DNA of 64,000 nt from Symsagittifera roscoffensis (taxonomy: Eukaryota > Xenacoelomorpha > Acoela > Convolutidae), in assembly GCF_963678635.1 (NCBI RefSeq), contig NC_087065.1, positions 8,023,209 to 8,087,208 on the forward strand. Reading direction: 5' to 3'. Below, piece by piece: positions 24,960-36,317 of this stretch. The number at the start of each line of letters is the position of its first letter. The first letter of the stretch is position 1. The notes under the pieces were generated by a model that was not told the origin of the DNA, did not search any database, and saw only the letters and a list, made by a program, of their open reading frames with translations. A program made the position numbers and the translations under genes.

Positions 24960-25520
24960 ACCCATGCCTGAAAAAAATTGTGAGAATGTTATGGCATATC
25001 TACCTGAAGACCAAATTGCATCTCTTTCTGTTGAACTATTGGGTGAGCCAAAGGTACTTGAAAAAATTGCTCAATACCCTAAGATGCAAAAATTTCTCAG
25101 ATGCGTCCACAAAACAAGGATACAAACGTTCTCTTCTAAAATGTGAAACAAACAAAACAGACCGGCACGACTCCGAACAACCAACTTTTGCGAGGGGTGG
25201 AATAGTATCTGGAATAGAAAAAGTCAACGTAATTCCCCAATTTGCCGCTGGCTTTATGGCTTTTGAAGCAACAGAAGAAAATTGTGGAGAATCAATTGGA
25301 GCTTAAAAGAATAGGAAAGCCCGCTCCAAAACAGACCAGGAAATGGAGAATGTTTAATGAACGTGTCCAACTTGTGACAATTTTTTTGACACTTCCAACC
25401 GCGAAATCAAAAATTTTTGGTATAAAATGGCCAATTTATGTGGAAGTATGCGAAACTAATCCTAAAACTTCAAAACTAATCGATACTTTAGTTTGGGACA
25501 GATTTTTTAATTTAAAATAA
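24960..25520 (+). pseudogene. decayed MULE-like transposase fragment
   Basis: Two plus-strand frames together show the tail of a MULE-type transposase. At about 25165-25260 one frame reads RTTNFCEGWNSIWN, which fits the RTxNxxEGWH motif of MULE/FLYWCH-associated transposases with H replaced by N. From about 25242 another frame continues with a basic helix (LLKQQKKIVENQLELKRIG) as in the family's C-terminal region. A frame shift separates them and stops lie upstream (for example at 25143), so it cannot be active. The family call is by motif recall only. Confidence 0.45.
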
Positions 25521-25904
25521 TCAACACTGTACGAGAACTTTACCAACATCAAGCAATCTGTGTCGATTAGGCTTTCAAAAAATTGACAAAAAAAAAACAA
25601 TTACAGAACAAAACCACCACTTTGTTCGATCACTGAAAATGGTGAGGAGCTTTGTTCGGACAGGTTTAAGTTTGTTTTTATTCTGTTTTCCACGCAAAAT
25701 CAAGTACCACAAATAAAATTCAGAAGGGGTCAAGTGATATATCAGTTTAAAGCCCTTGCGGCAGTGATTCGAACTCTTTAAAACTCTCTTAAGATAGAAA
25801 ACTCCTTTTATATGTTTTGATTGTTGGTCTAATTTCGAGCGAATGAAGCAAGCGCGCACTCCAATAATACGGAAATAAAAGTTCAAGCTCAAATTTATTC
25901 CAGG

Positions 25905-26940
25905 AAAATTAATTTTGAAACCCTCTTTTAGCACCCTCTTGACAACCATCTTAGGCAAACCAAAAAAAATCTGCAAACAATTTTAAAAAAATTAAATAAA
26001 TCAAATTATATATTTTTTGATTATTTTTTTGATAAAAACTGTTGTCAAATGTGTCTTAAATTAATAATGTATCTCGCTGCTAGGCTTTCGTTTGAATCCA
26101 CTCATACCAGAACGAACAAAATCATCACAATTAGTAAAAAATATATATATTATTTTTTTTGTGGTCGGAACTTTGTGCTACTCACAGAGCAACCTGCCTA
26201 ATCTTGTTTTCACTTAAAACTTTTATTTGAGATTTTTAATTTAAACAGTAGTCATTTCTAAAAATTGAGTTTTTTAAGGCAGAAACGGAAATAAAATTTG
26301 ACGACACTTGAAAGTGTTCAGTATAAAACTAGGCAATCAAGATCGACAAACTCATTTTAGCCATTGCATATGCAATAAAACCATTGGACATACAGGAAAT
26401 TAATTAACGAAGTTTTTTCAGGTACTTTGACTGTCTAAAGATGAGATGCCCAACTTGAAGTCAGACAATCAGAGTCAGTAAAATCCAGTGAATATTAAGT
26501 GAAAACAAGATTAAGCAGGTTGCTGTGTGAGTAGCACAAAGTTTCGACCAAGAGCAAAAACATTACTTTTTTTAATAACTGTGATGAGTTGATGGGTTGT
26601 TCGTTCTGGTATGAGTGGATTCAAACAAAAGCCTAGCAGCGAGATACATTCGACATTAAAATTCAATACACATTTGACAGCAGTTTTTATCAAAAAAAGT
26701 AATCAAAAAATAAAATATATAATTTGATTTATTTTTTTAAAGTTGTTTGCAGGTTTTGTTTTGGTTTGTTTAAGATAGTTGTCAAGAGGGTGCTTAAAGA
26801 AGGTTTAAAAACTGATTTTACTGACTCTGATTTCAAGTTGGGCATCGCATCTTTAGACAGTCAAGTGTCTGAAAACAATTCGTTAATTAATTTCCTGTAT
26901 ATGCAATGGCTTTATTGCATATGCAGTGATTCAGTGAAAA
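25905..26940. repeat. two interleaved long inverted-repeat pairs (A-B-A'-B')
   Basis: A (about 25905-26215) is the reverse complement of A' (about 26498-26815) at roughly 90 percent by eye. B (about 26340-26490) is the reverse complement of B' (about 26815-26940). The order is A B A' B', not the simple palindrome A B B' A'. The second copy is therefore inverted and circularly permuted. The pair lies just downstream of the transposase remnant, and MULEs are known for long terminal inverted repeats. Confidence 0.8.
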
Positions 26941-27651
26941 CCATCGGATATCATTATCTTAATTTGCCGCAAAAATGTTTATTTATATCCACCACACACT
27001 CATCATGAAAAAAGAACTTTTGAAGAATAACAATAACAGAGCGTTATGAAGAGCGTTAAACTCACCAGAAATTCTTCTTGACGAAAATTTGCTGCTTGGA
27101 TATATTTCGTCACTGCCATTTCAACCTTTACAAAATCAGAAAATTGGCTGTAAATATTTGATTACAGCACTTAAGAGGTGATTCACTTTTTAAATGTACC
27201 CGATTATGTGTTTCCTTCCTGTAAGTTATAAAGGTATTACAACGGCAAACATTTTGAGCATGCCGAGTAAAATGGTAAATTTTGAGCATTCTGGTAAAAC
27301 TGATGAAGCCAAAAAAACTTGCGACGTTAAAAAAATTCGACGCACTGATATCCTTTCATCAAGTTCTCGAGGCTTATAAAAAAGAATGCAGAGAAATTCA
27401 ATTGCTCAAAGACAACTATTTACAATTTTACAAACTTATTCACAAGTCTTGGAAATATAATAGTTAGTTAGTACAAAGAAAATTTGAACTACTTGATTTG
27501 TTAGTTAAACTACTGAACACAAAACAACATTATCAACAAATGCAGACAATCTTAAGGCAAGAATAGAATCAATTTAGTCATTTTTGATAAATTTGGTATT
27601 TTTCGGAATAATCCAAAGTTTCCGTTCTGCTCTGACGAGAAAAAGGATGAC
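26941..27651. other. intergenic, short plus-strand frames of unknown meaning
   Basis: A plus-strand frame at 27282-27467 is lysine-rich (HQVLEAYKKECREIQLLKD) and helical in character but has no recognised family; it may be another transposon remnant. Confidence 0.35.
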
Positions 27652-27723
27652 TCATTGAGTGACGTCATTTGCTCTGAGTGATGACCGACTTGTGGCTTTG
27701 CTCATGTTGAGATCCGTTGATGT
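27652..27723 (-). CDS. possible terminal exon of the SAPCD-like gene
   Basis: A good acceptor (gttttttttcag|ACA) in matching phase leads to 23 residues (TSTDLNMSKATSRSSLRAND...) and a TGA. Chance cannot be excluded. Confidence 0.3.
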   Translation of the reverse strand, partial: TSTDLNMSKATSRSSLRANDVTQ

Positions 27724-30700
27724 CTGAAAAAAACATAGAATTGAAGTTTCAGAAAAGACCACTCAATAAATGATACCGCATCTGCTGTTTTAGTTAGCAG
27801 TTACAAAATATTTGAACTGAGAAGTTTGGGTCAGGAGTGTAAAAAATAAATTATAAACAGCCAAAAAACAGTTCAAAAAGAGTCAATGAACGCAAGTAAA
27901 CAAAAAATACTGAATTAACGAACTTCCGAAGTAACGAACTTCAAAACATAGCCAATTGGAGCAGAGTCAACGAACGCGAGTAAACAGAAACAAAATACTG
28001 ACTTGTAGTTTTGGAAAAATCTCAAATTTTGATTTTCCGAGAAAATAAGATGAAAAAAAAAGATTTTCCTTGAAGATCTTTGAAAATCTAGAAAAATTCA
28101 AGATTGACTTTTTTGATAAAATTCAACTAATTTGAGAAAACTGGATCAGAATGTAAAAATTTTATTTCCCTGGGAAATTTAGCAGAGATGCGACGCTGCG
28201 CTTTGCAAAAACTATCGAGAAAACGACAAAAGCAGCTGTGAAATGTGAAAAAAGCAATGTAAAGAAAAGTTAGAAATAAGCCTTGAAAATTAGAACTTTT
28301 GCTGAGGAGGTTTCTATCTTACAACCTGGAGATTTAGAGTCTCCTGTCCTTGCATCTGCGCCACGGGTCCTTTACAATTAACCAGCACTAGCCACAGATA
28401 AATCAACTAGATATGCTAATAAATTGCCAACGTAATGCAGCAAAAATTGCACCAAATACAAACAGACTCAATTTTGCCTGTAAAAATTTGGAATAAAACA
28501 AACTGAGGCATCCACGCTAACTTTGCATGAAATAAATTGGAAATCAAAAAACCAAATTATGAAAAACTATGCATTTTCACAAATTGCGAGATATATTGAG
28601 TTAGAAAATTTCTGAAATCAAGTTTTAATTATTGTACTGTTGTTTGAAACAAATAGCTTCTTTCGGTGCATTTGTCTAATTAAAAATGCATCAACTTTGC
28701 TAACTTATTACTTATTAAAGTCCAAGCACACGCTATCAAAAAGCCGTAAAGATGCTGCCAAAAATAGGACCAATATTTGCGACTTCGGTTTAAAAAATAC
28801 TATTATTAAAATACGCTCGCTAAACCTCGCAAGTGTATTAATTAAGTTCCACTCTCAAAATTGAAGTCAATCACTTTTTTCGTGGCCTTTACACTTTCGC
28901 TAGTCGATATTGGAGTTTGCCTTCCTTCTTACAACGGAAATGAACTGAACTTAGAAATCAGACTTCACTAAAGAAAAAGTATTTTTGAGCCAGAACAAAT
29001 TTCAGCGCAAAAAAAATCATAGCGACTGATATAAAAGTCTGACCAACGTTAATTGACTCTTACAAACATATGGGCTTATAGCACTATGGATTTCAAGAAC
29101 AATATAATTGAGACCTTTTTTTGATAAAACTATACCCATTTTAAGAAAACTGGATATATAGGTAAATCTTTTATTCCGCTAAGAAATCTGAAAACAACTT
29201 TCCAAACTAGAAGTCGACAACATTTTTCGTGACATTTACACTTTTACTGTTTATTAAGGGAAAACTTTTTATTTCAACAAAGGAAATGAACTGAACTTGA
29301 AAAGAAATCAAAAGTCAAATCCCAAAAAAAATTAAATGGAACAAATTTCACCACAAATGAAAAAAAATCACCACAGCTTTTAATAAATTCTTCATTACGT
29401 TCATCGACCCTTAACAATTTGATAAGACGCTATAATTTTCATTTTTTCCGGGATTTCAAGTAAACTCTTGAGAAGTTTTTCATTACATTACTTATTCAAG
29501 CAACCATAAAACAGACCTCAATTTGCCGATCTCGTGATCAGTTTTAAATTAAAATCAGAACATCTAAAAATGAGAATGACAGAGGAAATTTAGCCATTTT
29601 TTGTCGACATCGCGTAAACTTCGTCGAATCCGAGGAGATTCAGGTGACAGGGCTTTCATATGCTATTTGACTCAAATCCACAGGAAGTTTCTTTTCAAGC
29701 CATCAAACAAATACGAAATAAATAAACCACCATCGAAACCACAATTCCTGACCGCTTTATAACGAGTGGCCGGAACCAAAACGTTAGTCGGTTCAAAAGT
29801 TGTAAAGTAATAATTTTTCGACAAACAAGCACTTTTAATTGTTATTTTGGCAGCAGAAATTTCCTTCTCTTTCATCTTCATATTTCTACCTCAATTTTTA
29901 AAATACCTTTTTACTGTGACTATTTTCATTTTTTTGGTAGAAACTCCTTTCAGAAACTTCGCAGTAGTCTACATTCGAATCTGTCTGGCGGCCTCTTGAC
30001 TCCGAATAACTTGAGCCATTTCTCTGCTGGAGAGATTGACTTCGGCTAAGCTGATCTGCAGCCAGATGGAACGTCTGTAGGTTGTGTTGACACGTAGCAC
30101 ATACTCCACATTGACTGCAGGAGTCCTGTTAGCAATAGAAAGCAGACAGAATAGTATCCAAACAGACTCGGTTACTAATATATGTTAATGCCAATATCAG
30201 CAAACAGAGGGTTTAGTATTCAGAAAAGAAATGTCAGTTTTTCCTTTAACTATTCAATAACTAAACTAGGACTCTTTTTAATTTATTGGTAGAAATTCAT
30301 TGACTAGTCGCAATTAATAGAACACTAACCACAACTAATTGAATATTTTAGTCAAGCATCTCATCAAGTATGTCGAGTTAACTATGATATGTTATGAAAA
30401 AAACTCATCCAAGTAATTTTCAAACAATTTGGGTTAACATGTTAACTTTTACTAGTAAGAAATGTACCTAAATTCTAAATATATCTATTTTCTATGTCTG
30501 AACTGCCAACTTCTCAGCTAACTCAGTTACTTCAAATCCAATCGATCAATTGCAATATCATCACAACTTACTTCTCCATCGGCCAAATCCGCAGGCGTTG
30601 AGTCATCATGTGTGTCGATCAGATCCAACAGAGACTTATGCAGATCCAACACACAGTTCATCAACCTCAGATACTTCTCACTTCCCCCCGGGAGCGGCGA

Positions 30701-33700
30701 ATGGGACCCACTTTCCATACCTCCCCCTCCCCCTCCCCCTTCTGAGGAAGAGTTCGAGTTGTTCCTCAATTGTTTCTTCCCAATGCGAATGAGTCTGTAG
30801 CTCTCGTTCACTGCACGCAGTGCCTGGTCCAACATTTTGTCCATCTTCTCCTAAAAATGAAAAAAAAATCAAATTGAAATGAATTTGACCTGGTTTTTGT
30901 AAGCTAACCAAATCAATCTAAATCGAAATGTTTTTGCTCAAAATATACCCAGGTAGAATATTTATGGCTTTGAGTGGATACCATACTTCCAGAAACCAAA
31001 AATTATCAAAAGCAAGGTTTCAGTCAATTGCCTTTCAAATTTCAATCAGGTCAACTTCAATCTATAATGTTTGTGGAATAATAATGATTAAAAGACTAGA
31101 ACCTCCGAACTTCACCCAAAGAATTTCAATTCAAGACTCACGGTATTCCATTACTTTTGCTCTTTCGAGGGCGGGGAAATTAATACTGTTCCAAAAATAC
31201 GTATATGCCGTATGTTAAATAGAGAACATTTATATACACAGAGGCGAAGATGAGCTGCGCACCACTTGCGATACAAAAATGAATGCCAGTGATTACAATT
31301 AAAAAAAAAGAAAAACAAAAATTGAAAAAACCTTAAAAAAATCGTTTTTGTCAATAAAAATTGCAACAAAAACAAAAAGTATCCGGAACAAAATTACGTG
31401 CACCATTAGAAACTTTACAAGCTTTCAGAATGTAGAAAGAAGCCAAAATTTCAAAAAGTCCTTTCTGCGGAACGGAGCCAACAAAAATAAGCAGACCATA
31501 ATCAAAACTAGCCGAAAATTTTCAGTTTGCACAAAAAAACAGGTCTCGACTGGAATCGAACTCCCAGTCTTTGTCCTCAAAAAAGCCGGATTACGGGAGC
31601 TAAGCCGACAAAATTGAAGATACGGACGATACAAAACACAGGTAGAGTTCGGATTCGAAATACAAGCCTTTGCCGTCTCAAGCAGTTGTGCTACATCTAC
31701 GACAAATGTGCCGCATGGTTGATTGAATTTGAAATTATAATTACCAAGCGGTAACAAAATTGAAAAAACCTGAGAAATCATACCAAAAAAAATAAAAACC
31801 CCAGACTAAAAAAAAACAAGACCCACAGTAAGTTCAATTAACGCAAGTAAAAAAAATACTGACCTAGCTTTCGATTTTTTAAGAAAAACTGATACCCTTA
31901 AAGCTCTTTGAATTTCTAGGACAATTTATGGACCAATAAATGAAGTTTTTATTTGGCTGGGAAATCTGAAAATTAACTTTCACTTTCGAAACTAGAAATC
32001 GATCATGTTTTTCGTGACTCTTCGATAAAGGAGTTTGCCTTCCTTTTAACAAAAACAATGAAATGAACTTAAATCAAAATTCAAAGCGCAAAAAAATTAA
32101 ATTTAGGCCTGAACAGACTAAGACTTTTCCTGAAAACAATAAAAAACGAAATAAAAACATCGCGACCTGTATAAGAGTCTGAACTACGTGCATCGACTCT
32201 TGAAAAATTTCAAGTCCCTCTTCCCCGAAGAACACACACACGCACACAAACTTTTCGCAATGAGAGGCCAATCAAGTCTATATAAAATAAGCCGAACTTA
32301 AAAAGTTTTTTAAATGAAAATTTACAGAGGCAAAGCTGCGCTTCGCAACCACCAGCGAGAACACAAAAATCAGCTCTAGAGCACAAAAAAGCAATAAGAA
32401 AAAGTAAAATTAAGTCTCCAGTTAGTAAAAATTCGGCTAAGTAACGGACTCGAACCTACGACCTGCTGCGACCAGGAAATTATGAGTCGCAAGCACTAAC
32501 CACTCAGCCACAGACGCTTAGTCCATCACAAATACCAGCCACAAATAAGGCCGAGCACAGATGCTATGAAATTTCCAATGCTACTACAGATCGTGATTAT
32601 AGCAAAAAGGCACACAAGTGAAAACTTTTAATGAAGACTTTTAGGGTTCACTTTAAGGTTCTTACTAAAACACTAGCTGCTCGCTAGCGTAAACAAATCG
32701 ATTTGGTAAAATTACAATCAACATAAAAGCAAATTTCGATTAAGCCATATACTAAAAATGCTAACATGCTCAAAATATGTCTGTTGCAACAGAAAGGCCC
32801 AGTAGATGAATGAGTGCAGGAGATGGATACGAGTTGTGAACAAAGATATTTAAGGGAAAAAAGTCTAGTACCCGATTGCAATACCTTGCTTATCTTAAGG
32901 GTAATAAAGAACTAAATTGCTTTGCTTTTCTATAATCTTACTGCATTATCTGCAACACTGCTGGATGAAGCGAGCACTCCAGATCTGGGTAGCGGACTCG
33001 TGGATTGGTTTGTCTTCATTCTGGCGGCCTCACTCATACCATATCCACTTGAAGATGTAGAGAATTCAGTTTGATCATGACCTAAATACGATTTAGATAT
33101 AATACCGCACAATTTGACAGATGCAATCTAGGGCTTCAGTTTTCTTCACAGTTAAAACCTAACTTTAAAAACTATCCTCTCAAGATTTTGAGTAAGTAAT
33201 GATCAATACAATTGGCATGGTTTTATAAGGAAGCTAATCGAGAGCCAAATCGGAGAAAAGTCATCTAACTTCTATCCATTAATTATCTATTATGCTAATA
33301 TTCAAGTCTTTTCGACTTACCTTTCGACGATTGGCTAAAACTGCACCCATTAATTTGCGCTTTTGCTGTCGAACTCGATTTCTCATCACAGAAAGACACT
33401 TCATGTTTTCCATTTCTCACTTTCCCCGAACTCCTACTCACATCAACACTACTTGGTTTCGGAGACCAACTCAATCCCGTAGACTCAAAAACCGGAACTG
33501 TCCTGTACAGAGAATCTCCCATTGACTTCGAAGGCGACTCATACACATTACTAGTTTCGCAGTTGAAACCATAATTTTTCGAAGTATACTCAGAATTATA
33601 ATCATTTCGTACCCCGTTTTCAACAGACTCAACTTTGTCTTTTTCAGCGTGAGCTGAAAAGTTTTCTTCCTCGTAATTGTCGTCAATTTCATAGTAGGCT

Positions 33701-35664
33701 CCTCTAGTTAAGGGCGGAATCGGAGATTTTGAAACAGAAAAAACGCTGTACGTAGATGCTTGCGATAAAGCTGACTTTGGTCGGTCGAAATACGACTTAT
33801 CTGAATGTAAATTTCCGCTGTCCATTTCTTTAGAAGACTTGTTTTGCCTGAACTGAGTCATGGAGCTATCGCCATTTCCATTGTCGCGGTAACTTCTGTT
33901 CTCTGAACGATTATCTGAATAACTTTTAGATTTTTCTATGCTTTCAGTTTCATAAACTCTCAACAGCGAACTTTCTTCCGTCTTTGAGAAGTTGAGTTCA
34001 CTTCGAGATTTAGATCCATTTGTACTGCCATTAAGGGCTTCTGAATTAGACCCAGAAAATGGTTTTCTTTTTTTCACATTTTGGTGTTCACTATCGAAGC
34101 CACTAATAGCAGTAGACAACGTACTCGGCAAAGCATACGAAGGCAGTCTGATCTCGACAGGAGAAATTTCAGGCGGAGGATGGTATCCAAAGGTATCCAA
34201 CATACTCTGTGACAGAAGACTCTTGTCACTTACAGAATAGAGACTAACCTCCGTTTCCTTCTTTCCATTTTGTCTCGATGAAAACTTCAAATCCTCGTAC
34301 ACAAAACTTGCTTTTGACTTCTGCTCAGTTTTGGTCGATAATTTCGAGTCATTTAAGTTTAAGCTAGCCAGGTCTAATTTTAAGTTTTCTGAGGTATCGT
34401 CCAGCTTCTCAGAATTGTGACTGACTTGTGTGTTCGCTTCGCTAGTTGAAGTTTTCGGCTTGTTCAAGGGTGTGCTTGTTAAGTCGGAAGGTGTTGTGGT
34501 TACCACAGTCGAATATCCCGATTCATCTAAGCGAACAGAAACAACTAACGATCCGAACAGCAAAATAACTACTTATATAACAATGCACCTGTTTATTGCA
34601 TATGTTCTAGAACACAGTCATTCAATTGCTTATACACCGGCGAGTGAATTAGCTGAAAGGCGCTTGTTTTTTATAGCCCTCGGTCCTGCTCAATGCAGAA
34701 ACAACCGTGGGGGAGGGGAGGGGATGTCATTCATTTTGCCGTAACCTTGAGGACACTGAGACCCGTCCAACCGTGACCGAGGTGGGACTCGAACGCACGA
34801 CCCTCGTGTTGAGACCTGTGCCTTACCACACTCGGTCACCCTCGTATAAAAAAGGCGTTTGTTGCTACAGTGATGAAAAACGTTCGAGTAGCATGCTGAA
34901 AAAAAAACACATCTTTCGTGGAAAACCGGGAAAATGTATTTCTTTTTACTGAATATCTACAATTACATTTCATAATCGTGCATTGGGGCTGGTAAAAAAA
35001 TAGGTTGTTGGACGAAACGAGAAAAAAGATTCGGGGAAAAATAGGTCTTCTTAATTATAAGTCAAAAAGGAAAAAAATACTTACATTGCATGGAATTGCA
35101 CCTTGGTGTGAAATTGATATTGTACTTCGAAGCCACTGAGAACAGGTCACGACTTCCTTCGCCGGCGGATCCATTTTCACCTTTCGGAGTCTCTACCTTT
35201 CGCTCATTCGGAAGTTTGAGATCATTTGTTTTACCTTCATCCTCTCGATGACTTCGATCTGATGACTTAAAACTCTTTTCACATTCCACTTTGTGATTCG
35301 ATTTATTGTCACGTTTACTGATAACTTCTCGATTGCTCCCATTTGTCGTTCTTGTGTTTTCAAAGACCTTTGAGCTAGTATCGTCATCGGAGTCTCGCGC
35401 TGAGCTATAGTCATCAATGAGCGACAGTTTAATGCCACAACAAAGCCTTTCATAACTAAGACTTCCATTAACTGCGAACTTTTCAACCGATTCTATAACT
35501 CGACTGGTGTCTAAATGATTGGCTGTTTGTGAGTCATTGCTTCCGTTCCAGTTCTCTTTCAACTTCGATAGTCGGATCGATCCACTTTCTTTGGGGTCGA
35601 GCTTCTTGAACAGCGCCTGAAGAGCCTCCGCTAGTTCCGGCTTCAAAGTAGACGCTATCGACAT
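27652..35664 (-). CDS. Suppressor-APC-domain protein (SAPCD1/2 family), multi-exon
   Basis: Vertebrate SAPCD2 acts in spindle orientation and cell polarity. The first exon begins with the ATG at 35664 and encodes an EF-hand-like N-terminus (LKPELAEALQALFKKLDP, then GSIRLSKLKENW, then GSLSYERLCCGIKLSLI) that fits the start of SAPCD proteins. A long Ser/Asn/Lys-rich, probably disordered middle follows, then a helical segment (EKMDKMLDQALRAVNESYRL). Exons: 35085-35664, 33321-34526 (or 34544), 32942-33081, 30572-30850, 29907-30125, possibly 27652-27723. Phases match at every join, giving 808 codons before the last exon. The family's C-terminal coiled coil was not found, so the 3' end is tentative. 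Confidence 0.7.
28186..28460 (-). mobile_element. degenerate tRNA-derived SINE
   Basis: The left end shows the gctgcgctttgc block shared with the copies at 31237 and 32325. The minus strand carries TGTGGCTAGTGCTGGTTAAT, a relative of the tRNA A-box region at 32447-32525. Confidence 0.5.
28850..29060 (+). repeat. intron repeat family R, copy 1
   Basis: Blocks ttttttcgtg, ggagtttgccttcctt, aatgaactgaactt and ataaaagtctga recur in the same order at 31985-32200. Confidence 0.65.
29100..29460 (+). repeat. intron repeat family R, copy 2
   Basis: Shares ttgataaaact, aaactggat, tttcgtgacatttacactttt and gaaatgaactgaacttga with copies 1 and 3. Confidence 0.6.
29907..30125 (-). CDS. SAPCD-like exon 5, open in two frames
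   Basis: Acceptor ttgctaacag|GA, donor AAAAAG|GTATTT. In phase 0 it encodes 73 residues beginning DSCSQCGVCATCQHN and stays open throughout. In the phase set by the longer exon 4 it encodes about 50 residues (starting TPAVNVEYVLRVNTTYRRS) and stops at a TAG. I cannot tell which is used. Confidence 0.55.
30572..30850 (-). CDS. SAPCD-like exon 4
   Basis: Acceptor catttttag|GAG, phase 0. It encodes a helical stretch, a glycine run of seven and a second helix (EKYLRLMNCVLDLHKSLLDL). The strong donor is GGAGAA|GTAAGT at 30571. A second donor (TTGAA|GTAACT at 30530) would extend the exon by 41 bases and change the phase. Confidence 0.75.
31237..31720 (-). mobile_element. SINE with two tRNA-like B boxes
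   Basis: The left end is gaggcgaagatgagctgcgc. The minus strand carries GGGAGTTCGATTCCAGTC (near 31560) and a second TTTCGAATCCGAACTC (near 31640), each with an A-box-like stretch upstream. The sequence is probably a fusion of two tRNA-derived units. Confidence 0.55.
31820..32250 (+). repeat. intron repeat family R, copy 3
   Basis: Begins with aacgcaagtaaa..aatactgac, a block also present twice at 27885-28010, and continues with the family R landmarks. It runs into the SINE at 32325. Confidence 0.65.
32325..32915 (-). mobile_element. tRNA-derived SINE (Met-like head)
   Basis: On the minus strand 32447-32525 shows an A box (TGGCTGAGTGG), an anticodon-arm-like stem TGCGAC/GTCGCA around CTCATAA, and a B box (GGTTCGAGTCC). 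CTCATAA is the usual loop of tRNA-Met. The ends do not pair as an acceptor stem, so it is not a functional tRNA. The right part (gaacaaag...gggaaa..agtct...ccg.ttgca.tacc) is shared with 36610-36700. Confidence 0.65.
32942..33081 (-). CDS. SAPCD-like exon 3
   Basis: Acceptor cgtatttag|G, donor GCA|GTAAGA; phase 1 in and phase 0 out. It encodes GHDQTEFSTSSSGYGMSEAA and more Ser-rich sequence. A SINE tail lies in the intron directly downstream. Confidence 0.75.
33321..34526 (-). CDS. SAPCD-like exon 2 (long disordered exon)
   Basis: About 400 codons without a stop, rich in Ser, Asn, Lys and Glu, with no known domain. The acceptor is gttcgcttag|AT; an alternative AG 18 bases upstream (start 34544) keeps the same phase and would add six residues. 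The donor is AAAG|GTAAGT, phase 1. Confidence 0.8.
34745..34850 (-). mobile_element. tRNA-like sequence (Leu/Ser-like, SINE head)
   Basis: The minus strand has an A-box-like GTGACCGAGTGTGGTAAGGC and a perfect B box (GTTCGAGTCCCACC). The expected acceptor stem is lacking, so a SINE head or tRNA pseudogene is more likely than a working tRNA. It lies in the first intron of the SAPCD-like gene. Confidence 0.55.
35085..35664 (-). CDS. SAPCD-like exon 1 (domain-bearing)
   Basis: ATG at 35664, which is the first in frame after upstream stops. It encodes the folded N-terminal domain (about residues 5-85) and then a charged Ser/Lys-rich region. It ends CAAT|GTAAGT, a strong donor, phase 1. Confidence 0.8.
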
Positions 35665-35919
35665 TTTATAGCATAGCTATCGATTATTACATGTTTACCT
35701 AGAAAGGTTTTCAACTGAAAAAAGCGGCATAAAAGTGAACAGAAGCATTTAGGTTCAAATTAAAGATATTTGACCAAACCCAGAATTATTTTTAACAACA
35801 TTTTAAAAACTTTTAATTGACATCGAAACATTGATAGATTTACACACACATATAAGCAAAATTGGTTATACAAATCTATTAGATTAGAATTTGATTGACT
35901 CCGTAGAAAACAGATCAGT

Positions 35920-36317
35920 CTACAAATCAGCATAGTCAATTCTGAGAGAGACTGCGGCAGCTAGGAGACAATATATAGATCCAAGTATCATGCAAGTGCC
36001 TTGGTAGTTGCCGAAAATTTGCTGGATGGGTCCCTTGCTGAGCGAGATGGTGAACTGAGCCGCAAACACCATGCTCTGCGCCACTGCTATGTCCGTCCCC
36101 AAACCTCTCTCTAGCCCATATGCGTTTTCATCTTTCGCCTGGAACCTGTTGTCGTGGTAACGAGCTATCAGGAGAAAGGGAGTGACAAAGACGCAGGTGA
36201 GCATGAGTCCTGCACATGCCGCGAGAAGAAATGCGACTACTTTGCAGGGTACAAGCAGAATCAGCAGGAAAGAAACCGAGAAGAATAGACAGATGCAGCA
36301 GACTATGATGCGGCAAC
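35920..36317 (-). CDS. SLC45: SLC45-like last exon with stop
   Basis: Acceptor gtgttgcag|GT. Three TM segments follow, then the stop TAG at 35920. Its distance to the SAPCD-like start (35664) is about 250 bases; both genes run in the same direction. Confidence 0.85.

Noticed and set aside
31425-31781. Minus-strand 118-codon frame as a SAPCD-like exon
   Set aside because: It spans the tRNA-like boxes of a SINE; the neighbouring exons join in phase without it.
32447-32525. A functional tRNA-Met gene
   Set aside because: A and B boxes and a Met-like loop are present, but there is no acceptor stem pairing and the anticodon loop is oversized; it fits a SINE head.
34745-34850. A functional tRNA gene
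   Set aside because: The B box is perfect but the cloverleaf cannot be closed with normal arm lengths.
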